A DNA stretch of 64,000 bases from Vibrio syngnathi (lineage in GTDB: Bacteria; Pseudomonadota; Gammaproteobacteria; Enterobacterales; Vibrionaceae). Below are positions 35,416 to 43,246 of the stretch, piece after piece. Position numbers and translations under genes: made by a program. The notes under the pieces were generated by a model. It worked only from the letters and a program-made list of their open reading frames with translations. It was not told the origin of the DNA and searched no databases. The stretch is taken from assembly GCF_002119525.1 (NCBI RefSeq), contig NZ_CP017917.1, positions 1,488,001 to 1,552,000 of the forward strand, read 5' to 3'. Position 1 is the stretch's first letter, and each line of letters begins with the position of its first letter.

Positions 35416-35954
35416 ATCCAAAAACAACAATAATAAAATTTGCTTTGGCACTGTTTTCACTCACTTGGCTAGCGGGTTGTGGCTCTGCAAGTTTAGAAAA
35501 CCACGTAGACACTACGCCAGAGCTTAAGCTTGAAACCTTTTTCAACGGTGAACTTAAAGCCTATGGCATGGTTCTCGACCGTTCGGGCGATTTACTGCGA
35601 CGCTTTGATGTCAAGCTCGTCGCGACTTGGGACGGTGACAAAGGAGAAATCAAAGAGTGGTTCTCTTTTGCTGATGGCGAGCGTTCAACACGCGTTTGGA
35701 ACCTGGTAAAAACCGGCGAAAACACCTATTCAGGCACCGCTAATGATGTAGTCGGTACCGCTTATGGTGAGACCCAAGGTTCTGCTCTGTATTGGAAATA
35801 TGATCTCGAAATTGAAGTAGACGGCAGTACCTATGAAGTGGTACTTGATGACTGGATGTTCTTGATGGACGACAAACGCTTGTTCAACAAAACCGAGATG
35901 TCTAAGTTCGGTTTTAAAGTGGGCGAAGTGATCTTGTATATCGAGAAGATTTAA
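35412..35954 (+). CDS. DUF3833 lipoprotein
   Basis: 180 aa. Lipoprotein signal peptide with lipobox Leu-Ala-Gly-Cys (Cys23). The mature part is a beta-rich lipocalin-like domain (Phe-Phe-Asn-Gly-Glu-Leu-Lys-Ala-Tyr-Gly, Asp-Asp-Trp-Met-Phe-Leu-Met-Asp). DUF3833 is the usual last gene of the ChrR-type cluster. It may bind lipid in the envelope. A tandem repeat and a terminator-like hairpin follow. Confidence 0.88.
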   Translation: MNPKTTIIKFALALFSLTWLAGCGSASLENHVDTTPELKLETFFNGELKAYGMVLDRSGDLLRRFDVKLVATWDGDKGEIKEWFSFADGERSTRVWNLVKTGENTYSGTANDVVGTAYGETQGSALYWKYDLEIEVDGSTYEVVLDDWMFLMDDKRLFNKTEMSKFGFKVGEVILYIEKI

Positions 35955-36016
35955 TTTAATCGCTCTTTCTTGTTCCCATTGTCATTAACGGTAGCCGTTA
36001 CCCCAAAAGACACTTT

Positions 36017-36087
36017 CAGCCCACCATATAATCTCAGCCCACAAACAATCTCGGCCCACAATGCAATCTCAACCCACAACAAAAAAT
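36017..36087 (+). repeat. Tandem repeat, 4 units of 17-18 bp
   Basis: Units 36017-36034, 36035-36051, 36052-36069 and 36070-36087 of the type CRGCCCACMANNYAATCT. The fourth unit forms the left arm of the terminator-like hairpin that follows. Confidence 0.85.
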
Positions 36088-36103
36088 TGTGGGTTGTTCT
36101 GTT
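36071..36103 (+). terminator. Terminator-like hairpin of the ChrR-type operon
   Basis: AACCCACAA / TTGTGGGTT 9-bp stem, 7-nt loop, followed by GTTCTGTTT. Confidence 0.7.
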
Positions 36104-36284
36104 TAATCCCTCGAATAGCATACCTGTATGCTCAAGCCTTTGTGCTAAGATGCGCCACCAGCATACAAATGGGCTAAACTCAGTTGAGCGGATGTGATAC
36201 ACAGTTCCACCAATTAAGAGCACTTCCCCATTGTTTCGCTAAGCGTAGATTCCCTACCATGAATAATTGAAAAGGCTTTAAAGC

Positions 36285-36548
36285 ATGAGCAAGTTGACCT
36301 CAGCGGAGCGTAAAGCTCGCGACAATGAACGTTTCTCACAACGCGTAAACGACCGCAGAGAAAAAGGCGAAGACGTAGTTGCTTACGCATTGACCAACAA
36401 AAAAGCTGTAAAATTCCTGACTAAGTCAGAGAAAAAACGTTTCAACGAAACGAGAGCAACACTTCAAGAAGAGAAACGAGTTAAAGAACAAGAAGAACTG
36501 AACCGAATCGAAGACGCGTTCACGACCAAGCAGTTCGACGACGAATAA
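36285..36548 (+). CDS. Small charged protein of unknown function (87 aa)
   Basis: 87 aa, very rich in Lys, Arg and Glu and predicted almost all helical. N-terminus Ser-Lys-Leu-Thr-Ser-Ala-Glu-Arg-Lys-Ala-Arg-Asp-Asn-Glu-Arg. Looks like a conserved Vibrio small protein; could bind nucleic acid or be a coiled coil. No family recognised. The RBS (AAGG, then TTTAAAGC) is moderate. Confidence 0.65.
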   Translation: MSKLTSAERKARDNERFSQRVNDRREKGEDVVAYALTNKKAVKFLTKSEKKRFNETRATLQEEKRVKEQEELNRIEDAFTTKQFDDE

Positions 36549-36679
36549 TCACTTCCGCTCACTCAATAACTCTGGCTCTGCTTAGCAAACCTAAGTAAAC
36601 GTGATTGTAAATTATTATGTCCGTGTGAGCACGAAAGTGTGCGACAATGCTCGGCGTAAATTCATATTCAAGGTTTATT

Positions 36680-36919
36680 ATGAAACTTCTAGTTCGTAAC
36701 CTATCGCGCTCTACTGCAGAGCAAGACATCCGTGTTCTATTTTCTGAGTTCGGCTCAGTAAAAGAGTGCAGCCTAGTTTTAGACCAAGAAACTGGCGAAT
36801 CTAAAGGCTTTGCTTTTGTTGAAATGCCAGAGCACGAAGAAGCTAAAGCAGCACTAAACAAGCTGAACTTGTCAAAGCTTGGCAAAAACACGATTCGTGT
36901 AAAAGTAGCTAACTCTTAA
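36680..36919 (+). CDS. RRM-type RNA-binding protein
   Basis: 79 aa from the ATG at 36680; an 11-residue longer ORF start is not supported. A single RRM domain with RNP2 Leu-Leu-Val-Arg-Asn-Leu and RNP1 Lys-Gly-Phe-Ala-Phe-Val-Glu-Met. These small cold- or stress-linked RRM proteins are common in vibrios and cyanobacteria and bind single-stranded RNA. Confidence 0.95.
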   Translation: MKLLVRNLSRSTAEQDIRVLFSEFGSVKECSLVLDQETGESKGFAFVEMPEHEEAKAALNKLNLSKLGKNTIRVKVANS

Positions 36920-36992
36920 TAAGAACTAGCGCTATACAAGAACAGGCAATTGAACTGCCTCGTGATCTAGCTTCACAGTAAGCACAGATGAT

Positions 36993-37046
36993 AAAGCCCG
37001 TAACGATATGACGTTTTTCAGCGTAATATCGTTACGGGCTTTTTGC
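36993..37046. terminator. Bidirectional terminator
   Basis: A 17-bp perfect stem (AAAGCCCGTAACGATAT and complement), 16-nt loop, T-run after it; shared by the RRM gene and the convergent RRF_GI-family gene. Confidence 0.92.
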
Positions 37047-37082
37047 TGCTCGCAATTCTCTTTTCACACGATTCGAATACGC

Positions 37083-37427
37083 CTACAGCCCTTCATATTC
37101 ATCAATGGCACGCCTTGCTTCTGCCATTGAGCATCCAGATTCCATCACCAGCTGAGCCACCGTTATTGAGGGTGTCGCGGCCAACAGCGAAGCCAAACAC
37201 ACCACAGGTTTAGGCAGCACTTTGTCGATTGCGATTGCTATCCAATCGTCTTTTTCGTGAGTTAACATCGTTTTAAATTCAACGAGTTGATGCTCTTGAG
37301 CGACCAAAAGCCAATTACGCGAACGACGAACTCGTTTCAACTGACATCCACATTCTGCAGCATGCGCCATCACTTGGCTTTTATCACTCACACGATGTAA
37401 AAAACTATTCAGTGGGACGCTAAACAT
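37083..37427 (-). CDS. Ribosome recycling factor-like small family (RRF_GI) protein
   Basis: 114 aa. N-terminus Pro-Leu-Asn-Ser-Phe-Leu-His-Arg-Val and Cys-Gln-Leu-Lys-Arg-Val-Arg-Arg-Ser-Arg-Asn-Trp match the small Vibrio family annotated as ribosome recycling factor (PF12614 type). A C-terminal HTH-like segment Thr-Val-Ala-Gln-Leu-Val-Met-Glu-Ser-Gly-Cys-Ser-Met-Ala-Glu-Ala-Arg. It is not the true Frr; its role is unknown, perhaps DNA or RNA binding. AGAGAG precedes the ATG. Confidence 0.75.
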   Translation of the reverse strand: MFSVPLNSFLHRVSDKSQVMAHAAECGCQLKRVRRSRNWLLVAQEHQLVEFKTMLTHEKDDWIAIAIDKVLPKPVVCLASLLAATPSITVAQLVMESGCSMAEARRAIDEYEGL

Positions 37428-37542
37428 AACTCTCTGCTAACCAATATCTACCCATCATTTAAGTGCTCCCTAACTACCACTCAACAACTCAAAATTCTCT
37501 ATCAATAACTCAATGAAATCATGCTTAGGATTACACAGACAC

Positions 37543-37585
37543 AAAAAAACCGCCAGTGATGCACTAAGCAGCCTCGCGGTTTTTG
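37543..37585 (-). terminator. Terminator of the GFA-OsmC operon
   Basis: AAAAACCGC / GCGGTTTTT outer stem with a further imperfect inner stem; T-run on the minus strand. Confidence 0.8.
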
Positions 37586-37603
37586 GATGTTAACGTGTGT
37601 GGT

Positions 37604-38071
37604 TTACGCTTTAGTTTCTACCACAATGTCCGTTTTTACCGAGTTCGCGATAAAGCAGTTTTTGTGTGCCAAGTGATGTAACTTATCAAGCTGCGCACTG
37701 CTTGGAACCTTACTGCCTACAAATTCAATCCTAGGTCTTAGTGTCACTACAGTAACCGACGAACGGCCTGATTCATCTTCCTCAAGCACACCAATCGCAT
37801 CATCGACATAAGAGTCGATCACATACTTCTGCTTTGACGCAATGCCCAAAAAAGTCAGCATATGACAGCTAGAGAGCGCAGCAATAAAGGCCTCTTCTGG
37901 GTCAACATTCGCTTCCACTGAAAATGGGAGTGGCACCACATGAGGAGAAGATGAAGCTGACACAGTAACTCCGCCATCAAATTCCCACGTATGACCGCGG
38001 CTGTATTGATTATCACTAAAGGCTTCATCTTCCGCTTTTTGCCAGCGAATGACCGCTCCATATTCAGACAT
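37604..38071 (-). CDS. OsmC family peroxiredoxin-like protein
   Basis: 155 aa. The OsmC signature with catalytic Cys in Leu-Ser-Ser-Cys-His-Met-Leu-Thr-Phe-Leu (about residue 89) and second Cys in His-Lys-Asn-Cys-Phe-Ile-Ala-Asn-Ser (about 139). It reduces organic hydroperoxides in the cytoplasm. GGA precedes the ATG. Thirty bases downstream of the GFA gene, so probably co-transcribed. Confidence 0.92.
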   Translation of the reverse strand: MSEYGAVIRWQKAEDEAFSDNQYSRGHTWEFDGGVTVSASSSPHVVPLPFSVEANVDPEEAFIAALSSCHMLTFLGIASKQKYVIDSYVDDAIGVLEEDESGRSSVTVVTLRPRIEFVGSKVPSSAQLDKLHHLAHKNCFIANSVKTDIVVETKA

Positions 38072-38100
38072 AATTAATTCCTTTTATATTATGTAACGAC

Positions 38101-38493
38101 TTAGCGGTCAGCAGGGTGATTAACGCCATCGTTGGTCACCACATCACCAATATCAAAAGGGTTTACCCCTTCCAAACAACCGATGTTAAAGCCATATTCA
38201 TTCGGGCTAGAACGGCGTTGATGATGGGTATAGATACCGCAGTTCGAGCAGAAGTAATGCTTCGCGGTGTTGGTATTAAACTGATAAAGCTTAAGATGCT
38301 CAGCACCTTTCAGGATCTTAATCCCATCTAACGCCACAGAGCCAACTATCGCGCCTCTACGACGACAGATAGAGCAATCGCAGCGACGTGGCTTTTCTAT
38401 CCCGTTAGGTAGGCTGAGCTCTAATTCCACCGCACCGCAGTGACAGCTTGCCTTGTGAAAAGGTTGGATAATCGTATTGCCAACTACTTTCAT
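38101..38493 (-). CDS. GFA family protein (glutathione-dependent formaldehyde-activating enzyme-like)
   Basis: 130 aa. Zinc Cys pattern: Cys-His-Cys-Gly-Ala-Val-Glu-Leu (about 18-25), Cys-Asp-Cys-Ser-Ile-Cys-Arg-Arg-Arg-Gly (about 39-48) and Cys-Ser-Asn-Cys-Gly-Ile-Tyr (about 82-88). Members of the CENP-V/GFA fold bind zinc and act on glutathione adducts; exact substrate unknown. GGAGAG precedes the ATG. First gene of a two-gene stress operon with OsmC. Confidence 0.9.
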   Translation of the reverse strand: MKVVGNTIIQPFHKASCHCGAVELELSLPNGIEKPRRCDCSICRRRGAIVGSVALDGIKILKGAEHLKLYQFNTNTAKHYFCSNCGIYTHHQRRSSPNEYGFNIGCLEGVNPFDIGDVVTNDGVNHPADR

Positions 38494-38735
38494 TTTTCTC
38501 TCCAGTCACGTCCTTGTATTCGAACTATTTTAACGAGAACCATTTACGTTGTCCGCAATGAAGCTTTAGATTTTGCACTTTCAGAACAATCAACTGATCG
38601 AAAAAATCCATCAACAATTCTCAGTATTTCAACGACATCGCCCTACATTAATAATCGTTAATCTAAGCACAATCCGCCCTTAATCCTTGTGCAAGTAAGC
38701 TTCCAGTATTAATCGAAATATAGAGAGAATGAACA

Positions 38736-40214
38736 GTGAATATACTCGGATACTTACAAAAAATAGGTAAAGCACTGATGGTGCCGATCGCGGTGCTGCC
38801 AGCCGGTGGTTTAATGTTGGGATTAGGTTATGCCATTGACCCAACAGGCTGGGGAGCCAACAGCCCGTTGGCAACCATTTTGGTTTATGGCGGTAAAGGC
38901 ATCATGGATAACCAAGCGTGGTTATTTGCCGTTGGTGTCGCTTATGGTTTAGCAAAAGATAACAACGGTGCCGCAGCACTCTCCGGCTTATTAGGTCTGT
39001 TGATCATTGAGATGATTGTCGGTGATGTGAATGTTATTTCACAAATTACAGGCGTGCCTGTTGCTGACATGGGTGCACCTGAGCTTATCGCATCGAAAGC
39101 AGCTGTCAGTGCCTTTACTGGTATCGTGATGGGTATAGTTGCAGCCTCACTTTATAACCGCTTCCACACCATTAAGCTGCCCGCCGTTCTTGGTTTCTTT
39201 GGTGGTAAACGATTCGTTCCGATAGTGACGTCAATCGCCGCTATCGGTATCAGTTTGGTCATGGTTTATGTGTGGCCTGTTGTTTATGGTGCACTTGTTA
39301 ACTTTGGTATCGCAATTTCTGAAATGGGTGCGGTGGGAGCTGGGCTTTATGGCTTCTTTAACCGACTTCTAATTCCTGTCGGTTTGCACCATGCTTTAAA
39401 CCAAGTATTCATCTTTGATTTAGTCGGTATTAACGATATTTCGAAGTTCTGGTCAGGTACGGGTGAGCTCGGCGTGACGGGTATCTATCAAGGTGGTTTC
39501 TTCCCCGTAATGGGCTATGGATTACCTGCCGCTTGTTTAGCGATGTACCACTGTGCAAAACCAGAAAACAAAAAGAAAGTTGGCGGTATTCTAGGTGCTT
39601 CAGCACTAACCGCTATCTTAACGGGCGTAACAGAACCTATTGAGTTCGCCTTCATGTTTGTGGCACCGGTGCTTTACGTTATTCATGCGTTCTTGGCCGC
39701 TATCTCACTTTACCTTGCAGCAAGCATGCAGTGGATCGCAGGCTTCACCTTCAGTGGTGGTTTGATTGATTTCGTGTTGTCTTACAACCTACCACTCGCC
39801 GTTAAACCATACATGCTTGTACTCCAAGGCTTATGTTTTGCTGCGATTTACTACTCAATTTTCCGATTCGCTATCCTAAAATTCGATTTAAAAACACCAG
39901 GCCGCGAAGATGCTGAAATCGCAGAAGTAAACCAAGCGTCATCGAATGAAAAAGCCGCTCAATACTTAAAAGCGCTTGGTGGTCATGCCAACCTAACCAG
40001 TATCGATTCATGCATCACACGATTACGCCTAACACTTGAAGACATCAGCCTTGTTGAAGAAGCGACACTGAAAGCGATTGGCGCAATGGGCGTTGTTAAG
40101 ATTGGTTCAAACAACCTACAAGTCATCATCGGGACAGAAGCAGAAGAAATTGCGCACGCAATGAAGCAGATTCCTGAAAGCCAAGATCTAACATCGGTCC
40201 CACTTCCGGGTTAA
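38736..40214 (+). CDS. nagE: PTS transporter subunit EIICB, GlcNAc type
   Basis: 492 aa, GTG start. An EIIC membrane domain (about 1-385) has Leu-Pro-Ala-Gly-Gly-Leu-Met-Leu-Gly-Leu-Gly, Pro-Val-Gly-Leu-His-His-Ala-Leu-Asn and Gly-Val-Thr-Glu-Pro-Ile-Glu-Phe-Ala-Phe. EIIB (about 405-485) has the phosphorylated Cys in Ile-Asp-Ser-Cys-Ile-Thr-Arg-Leu-Arg. There is no EIIA domain, so phosphate comes from a separate EIIA (glucose type). The sequence is of the glucose/GlcNAc family and closest in character to NagE. It imports and phosphorylates GlcNAc, feeding NagA/NagB. Confidence 0.88.
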   Translation: MNILGYLQKIGKALMVPIAVLPAGGLMLGLGYAIDPTGWGANSPLATILVYGGKGIMDNQAWLFAVGVAYGLAKDNNGAAALSGLLGLLIIEMIVGDVNVISQITGVPVADMGAPELIASKAAVSAFTGIVMGIVAASLYNRFHTIKLPAVLGFFGGKRFVPIVTSIAAIGISLVMVYVWPVVYGALVNFGIAISEMGAVGAGLYGFFNRLLIPVGLHHALNQVFIFDLVGINDISKFWSGTGELGVTGIYQGGFFPVMGYGLPAACLAMYHCAKPENKKKVGGILGASALTAILTGVTEPIEFAFMFVAPVLYVIHAFLAAISLYLAASMQWIAGFTFSGGLIDFVLSYNLPLAVKPYMLVLQGLCFAAIYYSIFRFAILKFDLKTPGREDAEIAEVNQASSNEKAAQYLKALGGHANLTSIDSCITRLRLTLEDISLVEEATLKAIGAMGVVKIGSNNLQVIIGTEAEEIAHAMKQIPESQDLTSVPLPG

Positions 40215-40265
40215 ATCCTGCATAGCTAAAACACAGCACACGTTACTGTGCACATTAATACACTC

Positions 40266-40296
40266 AGGCCAAAGCGATTCGCTTTGGCCTTTTTTG
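40266..40296 (+). terminator. Intrinsic terminator of nagE
   Basis: AGGCCAAAGCG / CGCTTTGGCCT 11-bp perfect stem, 3-nt loop, T6. Confidence 0.93.
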
Positions 40297-40545
40297 TACT
40301 CGCAGCACAAAGAGAACGACCAACAACTTTTAAGACTTCCAAAGGCCATTTCAGTGTGATAACGAGCCTTATGTAGGCGGTAATGTGTGCTTGCACGGTT
40401 ACTCACTTAAAATTTAGGATGACTATAGATTATGTGCATAGCATTCAGTTGGTTATAAACAATAATCTTGATATGTTAGACGGATAGATTCGTGCTTGCG
40501 CGATATTAAAAAGTTATGTGTTACTCAGAGTGTAAGGATATATCG
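40297..40545. other. AT-rich spacer before the cysteine-peptidase-like gene
   Basis: About 250 bp of visibly AT-richer sequence starts after the nagE terminator. It holds the left copy of a 10-bp inverted repeat (40513-40522) and a GTTAGAC element at 40469-40475. No other gene is seen. Confidence 0.5.
40513..40522 (+). repeat. Left arm of inverted repeat flanking the orphan gene
   Basis: GTTATGTGTT, whose exact reverse complement AACACATAAC lies at 41187-41196, right at the stop of the enclosed gene. Confidence 0.7.
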
Positions 40546-41187
40546 ATGAATTCATTTCCAAGAATGAGACAACCAGAAGGAAGTTTAGTGTGTGGTCCAT
40601 ATTGTCTTGTTGCATGTTTGCAGGCATTGGAACTGTTACCTTTAGAGTCACCAATTGAGCTCAATAAATACAATAAGCTGGGTAAAAAGTTTAATGGTGA
40701 TGTTGTTACTTTAAGTCACAAGCATAACTTATTAGAGCTCGCTTCTGAACTTTATAAAATTACTGGAATTATCACTCCTGGGCAAAATCCAGATTATATT
40801 GAACACTCTGGGTATAACTCCTTAGGTGCAATGCTTTACGTGCTTGGGAAGTTGGGTTTGAATAGTGAAGTTGTTATAAAAAACAATAGAGCCTTGATGG
40901 AATTAAATTGTGCATTTCCAATTGAATTTGAGTTAATTAACGCACTAAATATTCCAATTTGTATTCTTAACGAACAAGAATCTACTCCTAGTGGAACAAT
41001 GTTAATGTCTGTAATATCAGCCAATGATTCACTTCACTACGTTATAAATAACAGTCTTGGTGAGTGGCTTGATACAGATATAGAAAATGGTAATACTAAT
41101 TGGGACTTCATTGAAAATTGGAATTCTACTAATAACAAACGTGATGATGCTACTTGGGTTGGAGTGTCCATCAGAGTTTCGCAATAA
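40546..41187 (+). CDS. Orphan protein with cysteine-peptidase-like (C39-like) N-terminus
   Basis: 213 aa from the ATG at 40546 (AAGGA eight bases upstream); a 10-residue longer start exists at 40516 without RBS. Residues 13-24 (Gly-Ser-Leu-Val-Cys-Gly-Pro-Tyr-Cys-Leu-Val-Ala) look like the catalytic Cys region of papain-fold or C39 peptidases, and a Leu-His-Tyr-Val-Ile-Asn-Asn segment near residue 165 could carry the His, with Asn/Asp after it. No signal peptide or transporter part. Codon use and base content are AT-rich compared with all neighbours, which suggests horizontal gain. Function is not established; toxin, effector or processing peptidase are all possible. Confidence 0.65.
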   Translation: MNSFPRMRQPEGSLVCGPYCLVACLQALELLPLESPIELNKYNKLGKKFNGDVVTLSHKHNLLELASELYKITGIITPGQNPDYIEHSGYNSLGAMLYVLGKLGLNSEVVIKNNRALMELNCAFPIEFELINALNIPICILNEQESTPSGTMLMSVISANDSLHYVINNSLGEWLDTDIENGNTNWDFIENWNSTNNKRDDATWVGVSIRVSQ

Positions 41188-41196
41188 ACACATAAC
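41187..41196 (+). repeat. Right arm of inverted repeat flanking the orphan gene
   Basis: AACACATAAC, overlapping the last base of the stop codon; partner of 40513-40522. A GTTAGGC heptamer follows at 41213-41219, resembling the right end of an integron cassette recombination site, but no full attC is visible. Confidence 0.65.
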
Positions 41197-41240
41197 GAAT
41201 AAGGATGAAGGTGTTAGGCAACCAACAAAGTCCACTAAAA

Positions 41241-42530
41241 TTAACGCTCAAAATAGAGGCGCGCTCTTAACCCTGGGGTGTTGTCTCTTAAGATAAGGTG
41301 AGCATGGTGACGCTTTACTACGGCATCAACCAGAGACAATCCAAGTCCATTGCCAAGCTCAGTGCGGCTTTTGTCAGCACGGAACATAGGGCGACAAACA
41401 TTCATCTTATCGCTGTCTGAAATTCCAATGCCATTGTCTGCCACCGTGACACCAAAATAATCAACCACCACTTCAATTTCTCCCTTTTCAGGCGTGTACT
41501 TCACTGCATTTTCAACCAAGTTGAAAACAGCCCTGAACAGTAGACTTTTATCGCCTAATACTTCGCACTCTTGGTCTAGACGACAAACCAATTTTTGCTG
41601 TTTCATCTCAGCGATGGGGCTAATAAATTCGATGGCATCTTGGGCTATTTTCCCAAGGCCCACGCGCTCTGTGGCAATCGGCGTTTGGCCGCTATTTAAC
41701 TTGGTGATCTCTAACATGCTGTTGAACAGAGATAAGATAAGCTCAAGCTCGTCGTGACAAGCAGAAAACTGGTCTTGATGTGCTTCGGTGAGCGTTGGGT
41801 CTGAAAGCACCTCTTCCAATCGCAATTTCAGTCGAGCCATAGGAGTGCGCATGTCATGTGCCATGCCGACCGTTAATGATTTTAAAGACTCTTCATTTTT
41901 GGCCATCTGCTCAATCATGAAATTGAGATGGATCGCCAGAATATCGAATTCATCATCTTGCTTAGATACTGGGATTTTTACGCGTTGTTCGCCACACAAC
42001 ACTCGATTCATCGCTTGGTTGACTATTTCCAAGCGCTTTAAGATAAGTACAGTGAAAAACAGAGCCGCAATCAACATCACAGCGATCGGTAATACGATTC
42101 CAGAGAAGACAATGGGAATCAGGGTGTTGCGGTATTCTTCTACCGCCCTTTGATCAATACCGATAACAAGACGATGCGTGTTTCCGACTGGAATGTCAGC
42201 CGTCTCTGATACGACAGAACTCACAGGGTAAATAGGAAGAGTGGCAGGGGTATTTGAGCGCTCTACCAAATGATAGTAAAAGTTGGTGTCAGAGGTCTGT
42301 TTAGCGGCTAGTAGCTTCTCAACATCGGCTTTGCTCTGTTTTGCGACATAGCTAAATTCAGAAGATTCATCTTGCAGTTGCTTGACCAATTGTTCTCGAT
42401 GAAAAGCCTCGGAGTCTTTGTATACCTGCCTAATCACGATGACATTAATCACCGTCACCAACACAAACAACCCAACTAAGGTTTTAAATACCGAGGAACG
42501 AGTGAGGGAGTAATCATCGACGAAGGACAT
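41241..42530 (-). CDS. Sensor histidine kinase
   Basis: 429 aa. Membrane helix about 15-36, a periplasmic sensor of roughly 100 residues, a second helix about 140-165, a HAMP linker, then HisKA with Ala-His-Asp-Met-Arg-Thr-Pro-Met (phospho-His near residue 225) and HATPase_c with Asn-Leu-Val-Glu-Asn-Ala-Val-Lys-Tyr-Thr, Asp-Asn-Gly-Ile-Gly and Gly-Asn-Gly-Leu-Gly-Leu-Ser. Its start overlaps the end of the response regulator gene by 17 bp. The signal is unknown. Confidence 0.93.
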   Translation of the reverse strand: MSFVDDYSLTRSSVFKTLVGLFVLVTVINVIVIRQVYKDSEAFHREQLVKQLQDESSEFSYVAKQSKADVEKLLAAKQTSDTNFYYHLVERSNTPATLPIYPVSSVVSETADIPVGNTHRLVIGIDQRAVEEYRNTLIPIVFSGIVLPIAVMLIAALFFTVLILKRLEIVNQAMNRVLCGEQRVKIPVSKQDDEFDILAIHLNFMIEQMAKNEESLKSLTVGMAHDMRTPMARLKLRLEEVLSDPTLTEAHQDQFSACHDELELILSLFNSMLEITKLNSGQTPIATERVGLGKIAQDAIEFISPIAEMKQQKLVCRLDQECEVLGDKSLLFRAVFNLVENAVKYTPEKGEIEVVVDYFGVTVADNGIGISDSDKMNVCRPMFRADKSRTELGNGLGLSLVDAVVKRHHAHLILRDNTPGLRARLYFER

Positions 42531-43188
42531 AACCTGCCCCTCTCACCGTATGAAGTAGATCCGGGCATCCAGCTTCCTCAAGCTTCCTTCTCAGGTTCGC
42601 AACATGAACATCGATGACATTGGTTTTCGGATCGAAGTGGTAACTCCAAATCGCCTCAAACAAGCGCATTCTTGATACCACTTGCTCGCTGTGCTCCACG
42701 AAATACTGAATCAATTGAAACTCTTTAGGCTGAAGTTGAAGCTCTTGATTCATGCACATCACACGGTGTGCTCGTAAATCTATTTTTAGGCAATCGTACG
42801 CGAGGCCGTTATCGCTAGAGCTTTGACGTTTAGTTCGATTGATAATGATATCAACCCTTGCGATAAGCTCGGCGAGCGCAAAAGGCTTTATCAGATAATC
42901 ATCACTTCCCGCTTGTAGGCCATTCACGCGATCTTCCACACTGTCCATGGCACTTAAAATCAAAACCGGTAAGTTTTCTTCTGTGGCTTTAATGGCAGAA
43001 AGCACCTTCATGCCATCCAAGTAAGGCAGCATGCGATCAAGAACAACCAGTTGATATTCCGAGCTCAGCGCCATCATCAAGCCTTTCTTGCCATCTTCCG
43101 CTTGGTCGACCGCATAGCCATGCTCTTCAAGGCCTTTGGCAATAAATTCTCTGGTGGTGGTGTCATCTTCGATGATTAGTATTTTCAC
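42514..43188 (-). CDS. OmpR/PhoB-family response regulator
   Basis: 224 aa, GTG start (Met-Lys-Ile-Leu-Ile-Ile-Glu-Asp-Asp) with GAGGG upstream. Receiver domain 1-120 has the phospho-Asp in Val-Val-Leu-Asp-Arg-Met-Leu-Pro (about 51) and Lys in Leu-Ile-Lys-Pro-Phe (about 101). A C-terminal winged helix (about 130-224) has Val-His-Val-Ala-Asn-Leu-Arg-Arg-Lys-Leu and Val-Arg-Gly-Ala-Gly-Tyr. Operon with the kinase downstream. Targets unknown. Confidence 0.95.
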   Translation of the reverse strand: MKILIIEDDTTTREFIAKGLEEHGYAVDQAEDGKKGLMMALSSEYQLVVLDRMLPYLDGMKVLSAIKATEENLPVLILSAMDSVEDRVNGLQAGSDDYLIKPFALAELIARVDIIINRTKRQSSSDNGLAYDCLKIDLRAHRVMCMNQELQLQPKEFQLIQYFVEHSEQVVSRMRLFEAIWSYHFDPKTNVIDVHVANLRRKLEEAGCPDLLHTVRGAGYVLRR

Positions 43189-43246
43189 TGGTAGCCCTCT
43201 TTATCGAAGATAAATTCTATCGCAAACAAAATATTTATCGTCAGAA

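Larger units (their letters stand above)
35955..36284. other. Intergenic region with 3' UTR repeat
   Basis: 330 bp after the ChrR-type operon. It contains the 17/18-bp repeat and hairpin below, then presumably the promoter for the 87-aa gene; no further gene seen. Confidence 0.6.

Noticed and set aside
37083..37427. True ribosome recycling factor (frr)
   Set aside because: Only 114 aa against about 185 for Frr, and the sequence belongs to the small RRF_GI family.
38694..38735. NagC operator before nagE
   Set aside because: TATTAATCGAAATA is AT-rich and partly symmetric but matches the operator pattern less well than the site before nagB; not listed as a feature.
40440..41240. Integron gene cassette around the orphan gene
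   Set aside because: GTTAGGC and CATAAC elements are present, but only about 17-20 bp separate them, too short for an attC, and there is no integrase or second cassette. Kept only as a hypothesis of a relic.
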